A stretch of DNA of 64,000 bases from Actinomadura harenae. Lineage in GTDB: Bacteria; Actinomycetota; Actinomycetes; Streptosporangiales; Streptosporangiaceae. Position 1 is the stretch's first letter. The number at the start of each line of letters is the position of its first letter. Where the stretch lies: NCBI RefSeq assembly GCF_003696215.1, contig NZ_RFFG01000029.1, forward strand, positions 1 to 64,000, read 5' to 3'. A program made the position numbers and the translations under genes. Positions 43,555 through 51,659 of this stretch are shown one piece after another. Below the pieces are notes generated by a model. It searched no databases. It was not told the origin of the DNA and saw nothing but the letters and a program-made list of their open reading frames with translations.

Positions 43555-44321
43555 CCCCCGCGGACGCCGTGCCCCCCGCAGACGCCGTGACCTCGGCAGA
43601 CCGCTCGCGAGGCGTGTTGCTGTCCGGTGGGAACTCGCCGATCGGGCGGGCGATCGCCGCGGGCTTCGCGGCGCGCGGCGACCGTGTGGTCGGCGTCGGG
43701 CTCGAGGCGTGCAACGACCCGGTGTACGCGGACTTCCTCGTGGCCGACTGCACCGAATCGTCCGTGGCGGGCGAGGTCGTGGCGTCGGCCGCCGCGACGC
43801 TCGGACGGCTGGACGTGCTCGTCCCGGCGGCGGCCGTGATGCCGGTGGCGTCCGTCCGGGACACCACGGACGAGCAGTGGCGGACGGCCCTCGGCTCGGT
43901 GCTCGACACCGCGTTCTTCCTGACCCGCGCCGCGCTCCCCCACCTGGGACGCGGGTCGGCGATCGTCGCGGTGAGCTCGGTGAACGCGTTCCTCGCCGCG
44001 CCGTGGCTGGCCGCGTACGCCACCGCGAAGGGCGGCCTGGACGCGCTCGTCCGGCAGCTCGCGCTGGAGTGCGGGCCGTCGGGCGTGCGGGTGAACGCGG
44101 TCGCACCCGGACTGATCGGCGGCGGGCATCTGGAACGTGCCACGGAGGGCTATCCCGTCGGCCGGACGGGCCGTCCGGAGGACGTCGCGGCCGCGGTCGC
44201 GTTCCTCGCCTCGCCGGAGGCCGGGTTCGTCACGGGCGTCGTGCTGCCGGTGGACGGTGGGCTCAGCATCGCCTCCCCGGCCGCGTTCCTCCGTCCTGAC
44301 CTGCGGGAACGGTTCCTGTGA
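43551..44321 (+). CDS. Short-chain dehydrogenase/reductase
   Basis: 256-residue classical SDR with VLLSGGNSPIGRAIAAGFA for the cofactor, VPAAAVM in place of NNAG, catalytic Ser in AVSSVNAF and the YATAK motif, and the C-terminal GYPVGRTGRPEDVAAAVAFLAS...VLPVDGG. The GTG start overlaps the previous stop. The first 18 residues (TPADAVPPADAVTSAD) are a low-complexity repeat, so a start at 43614 (GTG before TTGCTGTCC) is possible. Probable substrate: a sugar acid or its keto-deoxy derivative. Confidence 0.9.
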   Translation: MTPADAVPPADAVTSADRSRGVLLSGGNSPIGRAIAAGFAARGDRVVGVGLEACNDPVYADFLVADCTESSVAGEVVASAAATLGRLDVLVPAAAVMPVASVRDTTDEQWRTALGSVLDTAFFLTRAALPHLGRGSAIVAVSSVNAFLAAPWLAAYATAKGGLDALVRQLALECGPSGVRVNAVAPGLIGGGHLERATEGYPVGRTGRPEDVAAAVAFLASPEAGFVTGVVLPVDGGLSIASPAAFLRPDLRERFL

Positions 44322-45253
44322 CCGGACCGGACGTGGTGGGCGTCGGGGAGGCCATGGTGCTGCTCCAGCCGCCCGCCGGGGACGACCTCGCCGACGCGCC
44401 CGCCCTGGAGGCGCACGTGGCCGGGGCCGAGCTGAACGCGTGCGCGGCCGTGGCCCGGCTCGGGCTGCGCGCCGCGTTCGCCTCGCGCGTCGGTGATGAC
44501 CCGCTCGGCGCGCGCGTCCTGCGGCACGTCGGCGCGCTCGGCGTGGACGACGGTCTCGTGCGCGTGGACGCGGACCGTCCGACCGGGGTGTTCTTCAAGG
44601 ACGTCCGGCCGGACGGCCGGCGCCGCGTGCACTACTACAGGCGCGGGTCGGCGGCTTCGGCGATGGACGAGTCCGACGCCGACCGCGTACTCGCGGCTCG
44701 TGCGCGCGCGGTGGTCCTGTCCGGGATCACCGTCGCGTTGGGGCCCGGACCCGCCGCGCTCGTGCGGCGGCTCGCGGAGCAGGCGGACGGGCTCGTCGTG
44801 CTCGACCCGAACCTGCGTCCGGCGCTCGGGCCCGTCGAGCCGGTGGCGGAGGTCCTGCGTTCGCTGCTGCCCCGTGTCGGGCTGCTCGCGCTCGGGACGG
44901 ACGAGGCGGACGCCCTGTTCGGCACGGACGACCCCGAGGCGGTGTTCGCCGCCGCGCGCGAGGCGGGCGTCGGGGAGGTCCTGCTGAAGGCGGGTCCGGA
45001 CGGCGTCTGGCACGCGTCGGCCGAGGGTCCGCGGCACCTTCCGAGCGCGGCCGTCACGGTCGTCGACCCGGTCGGCGCGGGCGACGCGATGCTGGGCGGC
45101 TACCTGGCCGGACGCCTCTCCGGCGCGTCCCCGGCCGGGGCGGCCCGGCTGGGGACGGCGCTGGCCGCGTCGGTCGTGGCGTCCCCCGGCGACACCGAGG
45201 GGCTCCCCGACGCCGGCTTCGCCCGCGCGATGCTCACCGCGTCCCGCGGTTGA
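44318..45253 (+). CDS. PfkB-family carbohydrate kinase, probable 2-keto-3-deoxygluconate kinase
   Basis: 311-residue ribokinase-fold kinase. N-terminal GEAMVLLQPP with the EAMV element resembles KDG kinases; the GAELNACAAVARLGL motif and the C-terminal VDPVGAGDAMLGGYLAG anion-hole/catalytic Asp motif confirm the family. The GTG start overlaps the SDR stop. Phosphorylation of KDG would supply the KDPG aldolase of the divergent operon. Fructokinase-type specificity cannot be excluded. Confidence 0.88.
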   Translation: MTGPDVVGVGEAMVLLQPPAGDDLADAPALEAHVAGAELNACAAVARLGLRAAFASRVGDDPLGARVLRHVGALGVDDGLVRVDADRPTGVFFKDVRPDGRRRVHYYRRGSAASAMDESDADRVLAARARAVVLSGITVALGPGPAALVRRLAEQADGLVVLDPNLRPALGPVEPVAEVLRSLLPRVGLLALGTDEADALFGTDDPEAVFAAAREAGVGEVLLKAGPDGVWHASAEGPRHLPSAAVTVVDPVGAGDAMLGGYLAGRLSGASPAGAARLGTALAASVVASPGDTEGLPDAGFARAMLTASRG

Positions 45254-45275
45254 GGGGCTCGGTCAAGGGGCGCGT

Positions 45276-45875
45276 TTAAGGGGCCTCGGCCGGGGTGAGG
45301 GCGAGGGTCGTCCAGCTGACGCCGGGGCGGCCGAGGAGATCGTTCCACGTGCTCCGGTGGACGACGCTCAGCCCCGCCCCGGCGGCGTGCGCGACCGTCT
45401 CCTCGTCCGGGATGTCGAACATGTGCCGTCCCTGCGGGGTCGGGCCGTGCCGCAGCGTCAGCAGGGCGACCCCCGCGGGCTCCAGGAGCCCCGCGAGGCG
45501 CCGCATCGCCCGCGGACGCTCGCCGGCGTCCAGGTGCATGAAGACGGCGACGAGCGTGACCAGGTCGAACGTCCCCTGGACGGCGGCGAGGTCGGGAAGC
45601 GTGTCGTCCAGCCACGCGATCCCCGCGCCCGCGTGCAGGCGGCGGGCGTGCGCGAGCAGCTCGGGCGTCGGCTCGACCGCCGTCACCGCGTGGCCGCGGA
45701 CCGCGAAGGCCGCGGCGTCCCGGCCCGTCCCGGCGCCGATGTCGAGAACGCGTCCCGGCTTGCCCGGGATCAGGTGGAGCACGTCCCTGAAGACGTCCTC
45801 GCTGGGCAGCGACTCGTACTCGTGGGCGAGCCGGTCCGCCTCGGCGCCGTACCCCTGCGTCCCCTTTGTGATCAT
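45276..45875 (-). CDS. Class I SAM-dependent methyltransferase
   Basis: 199 residues with motif I VLDIGAGTGRDAAAFA near residues 43-58, acidic motif AVEPTPELLAHARR and LVTLVAVFMHLDAGERPRAMRRLAGLLEPAGVALLTLRHG. No substrate-specific features. It starts 18 bases after the stop of the FAD oxidoreductase and is probably its operon partner. It converges with the PfkB gene. Confidence 0.88.
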   Translation of the reverse strand: MITKGTQGYGAEADRLAHEYESLPSEDVFRDVLHLIPGKPGRVLDIGAGTGRDAAAFAVRGHAVTAVEPTPELLAHARRLHAGAGIAWLDDTLPDLAAVQGTFDLVTLVAVFMHLDAGERPRAMRRLAGLLEPAGVALLTLRHGPTPQGRHMFDIPDEETVAHAAGAGLSVVHRSTWNDLLGRPGVSWTTLALTPAEAP

Positions 45876-45893
45876 CTCACCGAAATTACCAGG

Positions 45894-47336
45894 TCAGTGG
45901 CCGGTGATCGCGTCCGCGACACGGGCGACCACCGAGGTGCGGGGCGCGTCCGAGGCCGCCTCCCGGCCGTCCGCGACCTGGTACAGCGCGTACATCGCCT
46001 GGACGCCGAGCCACCGCAGCGGCTCGGGCTCCCAGCGCCGCACCCGCCAGTTCACCCACGGCAGCGCGGTCAGCTCGCTGTCGCGGCGGAGCACCAGGTC
46101 GCGCAGGGTGCGTCCGGCGAGGTTGGTGGTCGCGACGCCGTGCCCGGTATACCCGCCCGCGTGGCCGAGCCCGGTGTGGTGGTCCACGACGGCCGTGGAG
46201 CACCAGTCGCGCGGGACGCCGAGGACGCCCGACCACGCGTGGTCCACGCTCGCCTCGCCCGCGACGCCGGGGAACATCCCGGTCAGCATCCGCCAGAGCT
46301 GGTCGACGGTGCCCGGCGCGGTGGCGCCCGCGTCGTCCACACCAGAGCCGTAACGGTAGGGCCTGCCGCGTCCACCGAACGCGATGCGGCCGTCCGCCGT
46401 GCGCTGCGCGTACATGTAGTAGTGCGCCATGTCGCCCAGCACCTCGCCGTTCCGCCAGCCGATCGCGTCCCACACCGCGTCCGGCAGCGGCGTCGTGACG
46501 ATCATGGAGCTGTTCATCGGCAGCCAGTCGCGCCGGTGCCCGGCCATCCGCGCGGTGAACCCCTCGGTCGCGCGAAGCACGTACTCGGCGGTGACCGTCC
46601 CGTACGGGGTGACGGCGGCGGCCGGGCGCCCGTCCCGGCGCGGGACGAGGCGCAGCACCGGCGTGTCCTCGAAAATCTCCACGCCGAGCGCCCGGACGGT
46701 CGCCGCGAGCCCGCGCGCGAGCTTGGCGGGCTGGACGCGGGCGCAGTGCGGCGAGAACGTGGCGGCCCGCTGGCCCGCGATGCCGATCCGCGCGTCCGCC
46801 TCGCGCCCGGACAGCAGGACCATGTCGTCCGGCGTCCAGCCCCACGCGCGGTTCTCCTCGACCAGCGCCCGCACCCGCGCCGCCTGGGCGGCATTCCGCG
46901 CGGTGTTGAGGACGCCGCCCTTCACGAGGTCGGCGTCGATGCCCTCGTCCTCCGCCACGCGCAGGATCTCGTCCACGGTCGCGAACATCGCCCGCTGGAG
47001 CTCGGCCGCCGCCTCGCGCCCGTGGCGGCGCGCGTACCGCTCCCGCGACCCGGCGAGCTCCCCCACGACCCAGCCGCCGTTCCGCCCGGACGCGCCGAAC
47101 CCGGCGAACTCCTTCTCCAGGACGACGATCCGCAGGTCGGGCCGCGCCTTCTTGAGGTAGTAGGCCGTCCACAGGCCGGTGTAGCCCGCGCCGACCAGGC
47201 AGACGTCGGCGGTGCGGGGGCCGGGCAGGCGGTCGCCGGGCGCGGGCAGGCCGGGCTCGCGGTACCAGTGGGACACCGCGCCGTCGCCGAACGCGGCGGA
47301 ACGGGGGGCGGGGGCAGCGTCGGACGCAGTAGACAT
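45894..47336 (-). CDS. FAD-dependent oxidoreductase (DAO superfamily)
   Basis: 480-residue flavoprotein of the D-amino-acid/glycine oxidase-like group, often acting on amines such as gamma-glutamylputrescine. FAD motif VCLVGAGYTGLWTAYYL is near residues 44-60, followed by VVLEKEFAGFGASGRNGGWV, the FAD-contacting segment. The C-terminus has the second flavin element GYTGHGVATTNLAGRTLRDLV. No ribosome-binding site precedes the ATG, so the transcript may be leaderless or nearly so. A methyltransferase gene follows at 18 bases. Confidence 0.88.
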   Translation of the reverse strand: MSTASDAAPAPRSAAFGDGAVSHWYREPGLPAPGDRLPGPRTADVCLVGAGYTGLWTAYYLKKARPDLRIVVLEKEFAGFGASGRNGGWVVGELAGSRERYARRHGREAAAELQRAMFATVDEILRVAEDEGIDADLVKGGVLNTARNAAQAARVRALVEENRAWGWTPDDMVLLSGREADARIGIAGQRAATFSPHCARVQPAKLARGLAATVRALGVEIFEDTPVLRLVPRRDGRPAAAVTPYGTVTAEYVLRATEGFTARMAGHRRDWLPMNSSMIVTTPLPDAVWDAIGWRNGEVLGDMAHYYMYAQRTADGRIAFGGRGRPYRYGSGVDDAGATAPGTVDQLWRMLTGMFPGVAGEASVDHAWSGVLGVPRDWCSTAVVDHHTGLGHAGGYTGHGVATTNLAGRTLRDLVLRRDSELTALPWVNWRVRRWEPEPLRWLGVQAMYALYQVADGREAASDAPRTSVVARVADAITGH

Positions 47337-47341
47337 ATGCC

Positions 47342-47355
47342 AATACTGCTGTATT
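47342..47355. promoter_or_regulatory. Palindrome just upstream of the FAD oxidoreductase
   Basis: AATAC and GTATT arms separated by four bases, 5 bases upstream of the oxidoreductase ATG in an unusually AT-rich patch. It may be an operator or part of the promoter. Confidence 0.35.
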
Positions 47356-47362
47356 CGACTGC

Positions 47363-47950
47363 TTAAAGCATCTCTGGCGACGGATTCTGTTGTCTGCGCG
47401 CCAGAGTGTGACGTGTTCCGATCCACTGCGTGCGGTCGATCGCGTAGATCGCGGTGCCTCCGGGACCCATCCCCCGGTGCCGCATCCCCAGCTGCTGCGC
47501 GACGCCGAGCGACGACGCGTTCGCCATGTCGATCTCGGCGACGACCCGGCGCAGCCCGGCGTCGGTGAACGCGTGCCGGAGGACCGCCAGGCCCGCCTCG
47601 GCGGCCAGGCCCTGCCCCCAGCGGTCGGGTTCGAGGCTGTAGACCATCTCGACGTCGCCCGCCGCGTCCGTGCCGCACAGCCCGGCCACCCCGAGCAGCG
47701 CGCGGCCGGTCACCGCCGGCTCGCCGAACCGGCGGAAGGCCGGGCGCAGCGCCCACAGCCCGTAGCCCTCGGTGGCGAAGTCCCGCTGGCTGGCCGCGAT
47801 GATCTCGGTGACCTGCTCGGGCGAGACCCGGCGGTCGCCGAACAGGTGCCTGCGGACGAGCGGCCCCGTCCAGTGGGCCAGCAGCGCCGTGTGGTCGCTC
47901 ATGCTCACCGGGCGCAGCGCCAGCCGCCCGGTGCGCACCTCTTCGCTCAC
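47363..47950 (-). CDS. GNAT acetyltransferase (RimJ/RimL type)
   Basis: 195-residue N-acetyltransferase of the RimJ/RimL-like class: VRTGRLALRPVSMSDHTALLAHW at the start, EMVYSLEPDRWGQGLAAEAGLAVLRHAF for acetyl-CoA binding (motif A), and VAEIDMANASSLGVAQQLGM. The GTG at 47950 gives a family-like N-terminus; a promoter 58-86 bases upstream supports it. The substrate is unknown. Confidence 0.88.
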   Translation of the reverse strand: MSEEVRTGRLALRPVSMSDHTALLAHWTGPLVRRHLFGDRRVSPEQVTEIIAASQRDFATEGYGLWALRPAFRRFGEPAVTGRALLGVAGLCGTDAAGDVEMVYSLEPDRWGQGLAAEAGLAVLRHAFTDAGLRRVVAEIDMANASSLGVAQQLGMRHRGMGPGGTAIYAIDRTQWIGTRHTLARRQQNPSPEML

Positions 47951-48007
47951 CGCCCCGCACGGCGGAAACCTCCGCCGCGGACGGTCGGAACGCAGATCAC
48001 CCACGTG

Positions 48008-48036
48008 ACGCTAAGCGCTCCCGCGGGCGCGCTCAA
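48008..48036 (-). promoter_or_regulatory. Promoter for the RimJ/RimL-type GNAT gene
   Basis: On the - strand TTGAGC (48036-48031) and TAGCGT (48013-48008) are separated by 17 bases, a good match to a principal-sigma promoter. Transcription would begin about 50 bases before the GTG. Confidence 0.55.
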
Positions 48037-48048
48037 GGCCGGTGGCGA

Positions 48049-48096
48049 AGGTGAAACTCTCACCTCACGCCGGTGTAGCGCTTCCGTAACACCGGC
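48049..48096. promoter_or_regulatory. Two adjacent dyads in the divergent GNAT/ACT-GNAT region
   Basis: AGGTGA/TCACCT with a five-base loop at 48049-48065, and GCCGGTGT/ACACCGGC with a 12-base loop at 48069-48096. Both lie between the divergent acetyltransferase genes and may be operators, or the second may fold in RNA. Confidence 0.45.
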
Positions 48097-48145
48097 GGGC
48101 GACAGTGGCCGGAGCAGAACCCACCGCCCCCGGAAGGACCAGGTC

Positions 48146-49213
48146 ATGCCGCTGTTGCGCATCCGCACCGAGATCGAGGACCGCCCCGGCCGCCTCGCCG
48201 CCCTGACCGCGGCGCTGGCCGCGCGCGGCGCGAACATCCTCGGGCTGACCGTCCAGGTCGGAACCGAGGGCGTCGTGGACGAGTTCGTCGTGGACGTGCC
48301 GTCCGGCGGCGCGGGCCCGGACGAGCTCACCCGCGCCGCGGCGTCGGCGGGAGGCGTCCGCACGGCCGTCGTCCCCGCGCGCCCGCGCGAGCTGGTGGAC
48401 GAGCCGACCCGCGCGCTCGCCCTCGCCTCCCGCGCCCGCGTCGAACCCCACGCGCTGCCCGAGATCCTGGCCGAACTCCTGCGCGCGCACGAGGCCGCCT
48501 GGACGACCGCACCGGCGGTCGGCGACGACGAGGGCGACATCCTGACCGTCCGGGCCGGGCGGCGCGCGGTGCGGATGAGCCGCCCCGGGCTGCCGTTCAC
48601 CGCGACCGAGGCCGCCCGCGCGGACGCCCTCGTGCGCGCGGCCCTGCCCGCGGGGCCGCCGTCCGCCGCATCCCAGCCGGTGCCCCTGACCGACGGAACG
48701 CGCGTGACCGTCCGGCCCATCGAACGCGACGACGCGGACGCCGTCCGCGCCATGCACGAGCGCTGCTCCCTGGACAGCCGGCGCATGCGGTACTTCAGCC
48801 CCAAGCCGTTCCCGCCGCGCGCGGCCGTCGAGCGGTTCTGCGAGCCGTGGCACGGGCTGACGCTCGTCGCCGAGGGCCCGGACGGCTCCGTCCTCGCCCT
48901 CGCGCACCTCATCCACGTGCTCGACCCCGGCGTCGCGGAGGTCGCGTTCCTCGTCGAGGACGCCTGGCAGGGCCGCGGCCTCGGCCGGGCGCTCGCCGAG
49001 CTGCTGGCCGTGCTCGGCCGCGAGCGCGGCCTGGTCGAACTCCGCGCCACCGCGCTCGCCGAGAACACCCGGATGCGGCGGCTGCTGGTCTCCCTCGGCG
49101 GCCGGACGCGCCGCACCGGCGAACCCGGCGTCGTCGAGGTCCGGCTCCGCCTGGACGGCCGTCCCGCGCCCACCCCGTCCGCGCCCGCGCCGGAGCGGGC
49201 GGAGCGGGGCTGA
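48146..49213 (+). CDS. ACT-GNAT protein: amino-acid-sensing acetyltransferase
   Basis: 355 residues. An N-terminal ACT domain (about 1-72, LLRIRTEIEDRPGRLAALTAALAARGANIL) binds small ligands, usually amino acids. A linker of about 100 residues leads to a GNAT domain (about 185-335, TVRPIERDDADAVRAMHERCS, VAFLVEDAWQGRGLGRALAELLAVLGR). ACT-GNAT fusions are known in actinobacteria as protein lysine acetyltransferases regulated by amino acids, so this is a likely member; its ligand and targets are unknown. GGAAGGA precedes the ATG. Confidence 0.88.
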   Translation: MPLLRIRTEIEDRPGRLAALTAALAARGANILGLTVQVGTEGVVDEFVVDVPSGGAGPDELTRAAASAGGVRTAVVPARPRELVDEPTRALALASRARVEPHALPEILAELLRAHEAAWTTAPAVGDDEGDILTVRAGRRAVRMSRPGLPFTATEAARADALVRAALPAGPPSAASQPVPLTDGTRVTVRPIERDDADAVRAMHERCSLDSRRMRYFSPKPFPPRAAVERFCEPWHGLTLVAEGPDGSVLALAHLIHVLDPGVAEVAFLVEDAWQGRGLGRALAELLAVLGRERGLVELRATALAENTRMRRLLVSLGGRTRRTGEPGVVEVRLRLDGRPAPTPSAPAPERAERG

Positions 49214-49243
49214 CGTCGGGCCGCCCCCGCCGCGCCTGGCAGG

Positions 49244-50035
49244 ATGGGCGTCGTGACCGGCATCTACGACGACCCCTGGGCCTACGAGCTGGCATGCTCG
49301 TTCCGCGACGTGTCCGCCGAGGTGGACACCCTGCTGGAGTGGACCGTCCGGCACCGCTCGTCCGGCGCGGCGGCCCGGACCGTCCTGGAGCTGGCCGCGG
49401 GCCCCGCCGAGCACGCCCGCGAGTTCGCCCGGCGCGGCCTCACCGCCACCGCCCTCGACCTGCACCCGGCGATGTGCGCCTACGCCGACCGGCAGGCCGA
49501 GGACGCGGGCCTCGAGCTGGACGTCGTCCAGGAGGACATGACCTCGTTCGCGCTCGGCCGCCGGTTCGACCTGGTCGTGACGATGCTGGACTCCACGTCC
49601 CACCTCATGACCCTGGACGCGTTCGTCGCGCACCTGGACCGCACCGCCGACCACCTCGGCCCCGACGGCCTCTACGTCCTGGAGATGTCGCACCCCCGCG
49701 ACCGGCTCACCGACGACCCCTCGGTCTCCACCGGCTGGACGGTCGACCGCGGCGATGTGTCCGCCACCGTCCGCTGGGGCGAGCCGTCCGACCGGCTCGA
49801 CCCCGTCACGCAGATCGCCGACGACCACGTCACCATGACCATCACCGAACCGGACGCCCCGGTCCGGGTCATCAACGACGTCGTCCCCTACCGCTTCTGG
49901 ACCGCGACCGAGCTCACCGCCGCCGTCCGCCTGTCCGGCGCACTGGAGACCGTCGCCCAGTACGGCGACTTCGGCGACGTGGCCCTCACCGACGCGGGGG
50001 CCTGGCGCATGATCACCGTCCTCCGCCGCGCCTGA
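49244..50035 (+). CDS. Class I SAM-dependent methyltransferase
   Basis: 263 residues. Motif I is TVLELAAGPAEHAREFARRGL near residues 46-66, with ALDLHPAMCAYA and LVVTMLDSTSHLMTLDAFVAHLDR following. The C-terminal half has extra beta strands (TMTITEPDAPVRVIND) typical of small-molecule methyltransferases. The start may be ATG 49244 or GTG 49253. It is probably a separate unit from the ACT-GNAT gene 30 bases upstream, or its partner. Confidence 0.87.
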   Translation: MGVVTGIYDDPWAYELACSFRDVSAEVDTLLEWTVRHRSSGAAARTVLELAAGPAEHAREFARRGLTATALDLHPAMCAYADRQAEDAGLELDVVQEDMTSFALGRRFDLVVTMLDSTSHLMTLDAFVAHLDRTADHLGPDGLYVLEMSHPRDRLTDDPSVSTGWTVDRGDVSATVRWGEPSDRLDPVTQIADDHVTMTITEPDAPVRVINDVVPYRFWTATELTAAVRLSGALETVAQYGDFGDVALTDAGAWRMITVLRRA

Positions 50036-50036
50036 G

Positions 50037-50095
50037 GGCACGCCGGTGGCGGTCCGCGCGCCGAAGGCCGCGAACCGCCACGTCGAGGGCGTGCC
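50037..50095. terminator. Bidirectional nested terminator hairpin
   Basis: Outer arms GGCACGCC/GGCGTGCC (50037-50044 and 50088-50095) enclose inner arms GTGGCGGT/ACCGCCAC (50046-50053 and 50074-50081). It fills the 62 bases between the convergent methyltransferase and sigma-partner genes. Confidence 0.8.
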
Positions 50096-50097
50096 GG

Positions 50098-50991
50098 TCA
50101 GTCGACCGGGCGGGGCCGGGGGTCGCCCTGCTGCGGGACGACCATCAGCCCGACCGAGTCGGAGCTCCGCATCCACGCTCCGGTGATGCGGCGCTCGCCC
50201 GAGGGACGCCACGTCAGCGGCGAGGCCCAGGAGGAACCCGACCCGTCGGCATTGACATCACCGAGCGTGAACGCCGAGGTCAGGCCGCGACGGCGCAGCT
50301 CGGCGAGGGCTTCGGCGACGGTCCGGCCGGCCAGGCGCAGGCCCTGGGCCCGATCGCCACGGACCGGCCTCGCGTCGAAGAAGACCTCACCGGGCCCGGC
50401 CTTCCGGCCGATGACGATGTCGGCTCCCGTCAGGCGGTACACCGAGCCGCTCAGCCGGACCCTCAGTGGACAGGCGCTCTGGCCCGGCGGGCACTTCATC
50501 ACGATGTCGGACATCCCCAGCATTCCCACCGTGGACTCGCCGCCCTTGGGCGCGTGCAGCGAGCCGCTCTGAACGATCTCGCGTTCATGCTCCGGCGTGA
50601 CCGGAACGATGCGCAGCCTGGCGTCCAGGCCGACCTTGGCGAACGCCTTGCCGAACTCGCGCTGGTCGGCGTAGGCGTCCTTGACCTCGACCTCGTACTC
50701 GGTGCCCTTGACCTGGATCGACATGGCCGCGTTGGCGTAGCTGCGCAGCGGCACCGGACGCCCGCCGTGCGGTAGGAGGACGGCCACCGCGGCAGCGGCG
50801 GCCGAGACGACCACCGCGGCGCCCACCAGGCCGGGAAGGCGCCGGGGACGGCGGCGTCGAGGCGCCGGCGCGTCCTCGGCGGTGATGGCCGCGAGCAGCG
50901 AACGCCCTCCGGCGCCGTCCGGCTCGCTCGTGATGTCGCCGTCGCGCACCGTCGCCAGGCCCGCCACGAGATCGTCGATACGGGACGTCAT
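50098..50991 (-). CDS. Single-pass membrane protein partnered with ECF sigma factor (possible anti-sigma)
   Basis: 297 residues. A cytoplasmic N-terminal region (about 1-52) with an Arg cluster RRRRPRRLP precedes one transmembrane helix (about 55-73, VGAAVVVSAAAAAVAVLL). The large extracytoplasmic part contains a CPPGQSACPLRVRLSG cysteine pair. Its ATG overlaps the sigma-factor stop (four bases), a typical place for an anti-sigma factor, but no zinc-binding HxxxCxxC motif is present. Function is inferred from topology and context only. Confidence 0.7.
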   Translation of the reverse strand: MTSRIDDLVAGLATVRDGDITSEPDGAGGRSLLAAITAEDAPAPRRRRPRRLPGLVGAAVVVSAAAAAVAVLLPHGGRPVPLRSYANAAMSIQVKGTEYEVEVKDAYADQREFGKAFAKVGLDARLRIVPVTPEHEREIVQSGSLHAPKGGESTVGMLGMSDIVMKCPPGQSACPLRVRLSGSVYRLTGADIVIGRKAGPGEVFFDARPVRGDRAQGLRLAGRTVAEALAELRRRGLTSAFTLGDVNADGSGSSWASPLTWRPSGERRITGAWMRSSDSVGLMVVPQQGDPRPRPVD

Positions 50992-51527
50992 GTCAGATCA
51001 CTCTCCTGAAGAACGGGCCTGGCCCGTACTGCTGCGGGCGGACGGTCGACGCCCGCGGACCGCAGGGCGCGCGCGAAGCGCTTGCGGGCCCGGTGCAGGC
51101 GAATGCTCACGGCGTTGGACGAACAACCGAGCACCGTCGCGATCTCGGTGGTGGACAGCCCTTCCCAGGCCACGAGCGCGAGAAGCTCACGATCGCGATC
51201 CGGCAGCCGGCCGAAGACGTCGGCGACCACCGAGGAGCCGTCCCGCGACGGCGCGGCGACGGACAACTCGGCGATCAGCGCCGCCGTCTTCAGACCGCGG
51301 CGCCGCGCCCCGCGCCGCTGGTTGCCCAGGACACGGCGCGCGACACCGTACAGCCACAACCGGGCCTCGTCCCCGGACGGCATCTCCGCCGCGCGCCGCC
51401 AGGCGATCGCGAACGTCTCCGCCACCACGTCGGCCGCGTCCTCGGGCGAGTCGCACCGGCGCAGGGCGTACCCGAGCAGGGGCTTGTAGGTGGCGGCGTA
51501 GACGTCCGCGAACTCGTCCTCACCCAT
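50988..51527 (-). CDS. ECF-type RNA polymerase sigma factor
   Basis: 179-residue sigma-70 family factor. Region 2 is FADVYAATYKPLLGYALRR...DAADVVAETFAIAWRR, and region 4 is LPDRDRELLALVAWEGLSTTEIATVLGCSSNAVSIRLHRARKRF, with the helix-turn-helix. The linker between them is long (AALIAELSVAAPSRDGSSVV). ATG start at 51527. It is followed by an overlapping membrane-protein gene and preceded by a nested dyad at 51556-51592. Confidence 0.92.
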   Translation of the reverse strand: MGEDEFADVYAATYKPLLGYALRRCDSPEDAADVVAETFAIAWRRAAEMPSGDEARLWLYGVARRVLGNQRRGARRRGLKTAALIAELSVAAPSRDGSSVVADVFGRLPDRDRELLALVAWEGLSTTEIATVLGCSSNAVSIRLHRARKRFARALRSAGVDRPPAAVRARPVLQESDLT

Positions 51528-51555
51528 CCGGGTTCCTCAACATCCGACCTCCTGA

Positions 51556-51592
51556 ACATGTGACCCCTTGGTGAACGATCACCTGCACATGT
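51556..51592. promoter_or_regulatory. Nested dyad upstream of the ECF sigma gene
   Basis: Outer arms ACATGTG/CACATGT (51556-51562, 51586-51592) and inner arms GGTGA/TCACC (51570-51574, 51579-51583) share one centre. The element is 29-65 bases before the sigma start codon. It may be an operator, or an autoregulatory site. Confidence 0.5.
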
Positions 51593-51659
51593 CCGGAGCA
51601 CGCCCGGTTCTTTCACCCCCTCGGAAATCCGGACGACCGTCCTCCGGCCGGACGCCCGC

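Noticed and set aside
48001..48145. Glycine or other riboswitch in the GNAT divergent region
   Set aside because: Hairpin-forming repeats are present, but conserved riboswitch core sequences are not.
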